Source of the DNA: Pseudoxanthobacter soli DSM 19599
Lineage (GTDB): Bacteria; Pseudomonadota; Alphaproteobacteria; Rhizobiales; Segnochrobactraceae
Direction: 5' to 3'
Assembly (NCBI RefSeq): GCF_900148505.1
Contig: NZ_FRXO01000008.1
Coordinates: forward strand, 1 to 64,000
Length of the DNA stretch: 64,000 nucleotides
Below the pieces are notes generated by a model that saw only the letters and a list, made by a program, of their open reading frames with translations, made no database searches and was not told the origin of the DNA. The position numbers and the translations under genes are program-made. Shown piece after piece: positions 61,053 through 64,000 of the stretch. How positions within the stretch are numbered: position 1 is the stretch's first letter; the number at the start of each line of letters is the position of its first letter.

Positions 61053-62198
61053 ATGCCGTCCTCCGCAAGGACCGCAGGTGGGGTGGACCCGCGGCCGGGG
61101 CACAGTCAAGACGCGGGACGACCGGCTATCATGCTCGACTCTGCAAGGGGATCGTCCGCTTCCCGGCACGAGTTCGCCGGCTTCAGGCGCCGCTTTCTGA
61201 TCACGGTGCTGGGGGCGGCCACCGTGTGGACTGCCGCCATGGTCGCGGCAAGCACAATGGGCTGGCTCTCGGTCGGACCGCTTCAGACCTACAACAACAT
61301 CGCGTTCTTCTTCATGGCCCTGGTACTACTGGTCATGGTCTGGCGTTGGCCCGGAACAACCCGGCCCGCTGCCATCGCATTCTGCACCGGCGGCCTTTTC
61401 CTGATCGTCGCCGCGCTGTTCCTGGTGCCGGAGGATCCGCTGCGGATGCTGCTTTTCTTCCCCGGAATCGGTGTGATCTTTCTCACGCTTGGCGCCCGCG
61501 CCGCATGGGTCGCGACCGCCGTCGCCATCGTCGCGTTCTGCACGGCTGTCGCGGGCGGCTACATCGCAACGACGGCAACCGGCGTGAGCACGTTCATCAT
61601 TTCGCTGTTCTTCACCGGCCTGTTCTTCCACACGTTCCGCGTCCAGTCGGTCAGGGCGCTGGAGACCATCGCCGCGCAGAACGAGGCGCTCGACGAGGCT
61701 GCCCGGCGCGACCCGCTGACGAGCCTGCCGAACCTGCGTGCGTTCCGGAATGCGGTGGAAGCAGAGACCACGGCGCCGAACGGGGGGGCTCCGCTCGCCA
61801 TCGCCTTCGTCGACGTGGATTTCTTCAAGACGATCAACGACCGGTATGGCCATGCCGAGGGCGACGCGGTGCTGGTGGCCGTCGCAGGAGCGCTCAGAGG
61901 GGCGATACGCGCCGGTGATACCGTCGCCCGCATCGGCGGAGAGGAATTCGCGGTGCTGCTGCCGGCGACGGACATCGCGACGGCGATGGTCGTCGCGGAA
62001 CGGTTGCGCGCCACCGTCCAGGCGACGGCGGTGACGATCGCAGGCGAGATCACGAGCGTCACCGTCTCCGTCGGCGTGGCACCGTCCCGGCCGCCCCATG
62101 CCAGCGCCGACGCCGTGCTGCGCGCGGCGGATCTGGCGATGTACGCCGCCAAGGCCCAGGGCCGCAATCGCGTGATCCCCGCACCGGCTGCGGCATAG
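61053..62198 (+). CDS. Membrane-bound diguanylate cyclase (GGDEF)
   Basis: A 381-residue enzyme making c-di-GMP from two GTP. The N-terminal half has about six helices (residues 47-195, e.g. IAFFFMALVLLVMVW), followed by a coiled linker and the GGDEF domain (about 215-375). The active site is GGEEF (295-299) with Asp254 in FVDVDFF, so it is catalytically competent. The inhibitory site RAGD (286-289) is at the right distance. ATG 61053 has GGAGGG seven bases upstream; ATGs at 60999 and 61131 are alternatives. Possible source of c-di-GMP for NfrB, but it is 50 kb away. Confidence 0.9.
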   Translation: MPSSARTAGGVDPRPGHSQDAGRPAIMLDSARGSSASRHEFAGFRRRFLITVLGAATVWTAAMVAASTMGWLSVGPLQTYNNIAFFFMALVLLVMVWRWPGTTRPAAIAFCTGGLFLIVAALFLVPEDPLRMLLFFPGIGVIFLTLGARAAWVATAVAIVAFCTAVAGGYIATTATGVSTFIISLFFTGLFFHTFRVQSVRALETIAAQNEALDEAARRDPLTSLPNLRAFRNAVEAETTAPNGGAPLAIAFVDVDFFKTINDRYGHAEGDAVLVAVAGALRGAIRAGDTVARIGGEEFAVLLPATDIATAMVVAERLRATVQATAVTIAGEITSVTVSVGVAPSRPPHASADAVLRAADLAMYAAKAQGRNRVIPAPAAA

Positions 62199-62422
62199 GG
62201 TTCACTTCCGGGCTGTGCCAAGCGGGGTAACGCAGGGCGCCGCATCATGGCCGGGCCGAGCAAATGGCCGCGAAAAAGGCGGCCGGGATGCCGTGCTGCC
62301 CCGTGCATCCTCCCCCGCGCATTTCAGATCGCGGCAGCTCGTTTGCTGACCGGAGGGTGACCACCTTTCACCCCCTATAACGCGACCGCCGCCGGTATCG
62401 CAAGACGGTCGAGGAAAACGGA

Positions 62423-64000
62423 TCAGAGGTCCCGGCCCACCGGCACGGCGGCGTCTTCGTCGGCGGTGCGGATCAGGCGGGCGATGGCGGCTTCCGCGTC
62501 GACGAGCGCGGCGGCGTCGGACTTCTCGCGCCGCAGGGCGGCGTGGATCTCCTCGCCGAGGATGCGCTCGATGCCGGTATAATGCGGCACCGGGGGGCGC
62601 TGCCAGTTGTGAAGCTGGTTGCGCCGGGCCAGCCGGTCGGCGAGGCGGACGATGGGCGAGCCGGCGGCGGCCTCGGGATCGGCCACGATGCTGAAACCCG
62701 GCGCGACCGGGAAGCCGTTCTTGACGTGGGCGCGCATCGCCTCGGCCGAGGCCATCCACGAGATCGCCTCGAAGGCGAGCCGCGCGCGGTCTTCCGGCAG
62801 GTTGGACGGGATGGCGAGCAGGAAGCCGCCGATGGGCGAAAGGTTCGTGCCGCCGGGGCCGGCCGGATGGGCGGCATATTCCACCCGCCGCTTGACGGCC
62901 GACTGCACGTCATATTCGAACCGTGCCGCGCGCATCGACCAGATGTAGCACATGGCGGCATCGCCGCTCATGAAGGTCATCAGCGCTTCCTTCCAGCGCA
63001 TGTCGAGAATGCCGGGCGGCGAGATCTCGACGAGCCGGTGCATGTAGTCGAGCGCGGCGCGGGCCGCGGCATCGTTGACCCGCGGCGGCGGCGTGCGCCG
63101 GTCGATGCCCTCCAGCGTGTAGCCCGAGCCGGCGCGCTTCAGATCGAGCACCGCCCCGCCGCAGCAGCCGAGGAAGAACATGAAGGCGTGGGCGATGGGC
63201 ATGCCGCGCGCGGCGTTCCACACGATGCCCCAGCGCCCCGCCTCCGGCGCGTGAAGCGCGCGGCCGACCGCGATCACCTCGTCGAAGGTGCGCGGCATCT
63301 GCAGCTTCGCCGCTTCCAGCATCGGCCGCTGGGCGGTGAGGCATTCGATGGTGACGTAGATCGGGATGCCGTATTGCCGGCCGCCCCATGAGCCGGTGCC
63401 CCACACCACCGGCTGGAAGGCATCGGGGTTGATGTTGCTGGCGGCGATGAAGTCGTCGAGCGGACGCAACAGGCCCTTGGAGGCCATCTCGCCGAGCCAC
63501 GGCATGTTGACGGTGACCACATCGAAGAAGGACTGCTCGCGACCGCCGTTCCACAATAGCCGGTCGTAGAGCTCGGGAAGCTCCTGCAGCTCGAAATTCC
63601 GGCGCGAGGCGAGGTTGCTGCGGAAGTCGATCCACATGTTCCGCATCGAGGCGAAGTAGTTGTCGTCGTTGAGCAGGAAGCGCAGGTCGATCGGCTTGTT
63701 GCGGCGCTGCTCGATGATGGCGGCGGGGGGATCCTCCCGGGGCAGCGCGCCGCCGAAATAATAGTCGTCGTCGGCATCGTCGCCGGTGGCGCGGTGGCCG
63801 TAGGTGCGCGCCAGCACCGCCTTCACTCGGCGCGCGTGGGCCTCGTAGCCGGCGACGAGCCGCGGCCCCGCAACCAGCGCGAACGACTTGCCGGAGGTGC
63901 TGCGCGCCACCTTCTGGATCAGCCCCTCTTCGATCATGCGGTGGATGCGCCGCAGCGCGGTCGAGTAGGGCACGCCGGCCACGTCGATCAGCGACGACAT
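62423..64000 (-). CDS. Winged-helix/solute-binding-protein fusion, N-terminus beyond window
   Basis: At least 525 residues, cut by the right edge. The first 50 visible residues (VPYSTALRRIHRMIEEGLIQKV...SFALVAGPRLV) look like the recognition helix and wing of a MarR-like DNA-binding domain. After a linker (about 55-95), residues 100-500 resemble a family 1 extracellular solute-binding protein (WIDFRSNLA, MPWLGEMASKGLLRPLDDFI, YGIPIYVTIECL, AAMCYIWSMRA, GGFLLAIPSN). There is no signal peptide in the visible part. It would therefore be a cytoplasmic regulator using an importer-type sugar-binding fold as sensor. Only gene of its group here. Confidence 0.65.
   Translation of the reverse strand: MSSLIDVAGVPYSTALRRIHRMIEEGLIQKVARSTSGKSFALVAGPRLVAGYEAHARRVKAVLARTYGHRATGDDADDDYYFGGALPREDPPAAIIEQRRNKPIDLRFLLNDDNYFASMRNMWIDFRSNLASRRNFELQELPELYDRLLWNGGREQSFFDVVTVNMPWLGEMASKGLLRPLDDFIAASNINPDAFQPVVWGTGSWGGRQYGIPIYVTIECLTAQRPMLEAAKLQMPRTFDEVIAVGRALHAPEAGRWGIVWNAARGMPIAHAFMFFLGCCGGAVLDLKRAGSGYTLEGIDRRTPPPRVNDAAARAALDYMHRLVEISPPGILDMRWKEALMTFMSGDAAMCYIWSMRAARFEYDVQSAVKRRVEYAAHPAGPGGTNLSPIGGFLLAIPSNLPEDRARLAFEAISWMASAEAMRAHVKNGFPVAPGFSIVADPEAAAGSPIVRLADRLARRNQLHNWQRPPVPHYTGIERILGEEIHAALRREKSDAAALVDAEAAIARLIRTADEDAAVPVGRDL

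Overview
The window is GC-rich, dense in genes and full of ABC-transporter catabolic operons. FrcK-like kinase, HxlR, GntR/FCD and LacI regulators, intradiol aromatic degradation and a cobalamin riboswitch together point to a soil- or plant-associated alphaproteobacterium of the Hyphomicrobiales. I cannot resolve the genus. No rRNA, tRNA, CRISPR array, transposase or phage gene was recognised.

Left part (1-18 kb). A very large autotransporter-type surface protein with a glycine-rich head and beta-strand repeats runs off the left edge. A short, less GC-rich stretch follows with an AraC regulator and an HNH endonuclease. Next is a five-gene operon on the minus strand, wecB-bcsB-nfrB-nfrA-DUF4434-like gene. 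It looks like an alphaproteobacterial relative of the E. coli NfrA/NfrB (N4 receptor) c-di-GMP-dependent ManNAc exopolysaccharide system, with a BcsB-like protein and the UDP-GlcNAc 2-epimerase built in. A lone GIY-YIG protein and a DUF2254 membrane protein come next.

Middle (18-35 kb). A LacI-type regulator sits between two divergent sets. On the minus strand are a FrcK-like kinase, a ketose 3-epimerase and a glycerate 2-kinase. On the plus strand are a ribose/rhamnose-type ABC importer, an FGGY kinase and a FucA-type class II aldolase. Together they look like a complete rare-sugar pathway (import, epimerise, phosphorylate, aldol cleavage, C3 salvage). After it come an orphan CTP-synthase-like amidotransferase, an aspartate aminotransferase, an orphan CbiM under a cobalamin riboswitch, an HxlR/SDR divergent pair and a tiny peptide gene with a bacteriocin-leader-like N-terminus.

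35-46 kb. A polar amino-acid ABC importer is translationally linked to an M20 peptidase, an enolase-superfamily enzyme, a creatinase-like M24 protein that has lost the usual metal ligands, and a DapA-family lyase. It is faced by a GntR/FCD regulator with two winged helices. This looks like a pathway for an unusual amino acid, dipeptide or opine-like compound. DUF1275 and chromate-transporter genes follow.

Right part (46-64 kb). A 13-gene minus-strand operon joins a sugar-type ABC importer and a set of sugar/cyclitol dehydrogenases (two SDRs, two MDRs, one Gfo/Idh/MocA) to a YciI-like protein, maleylacetate reductase and hydroxyquinol 1,2-dioxygenase. My main hypothesis is that it oxidises and aromatises an imported polyol ring to hydroxyquinol and then opens the ring. 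Two paralogous beta-hydroxyacid dehydrogenases flank it. The window ends with a 37-residue protein, a membrane GGDEF diguanylate cyclase and, cut by the right edge, an apparent winged-helix/solute-binding-protein fusion.
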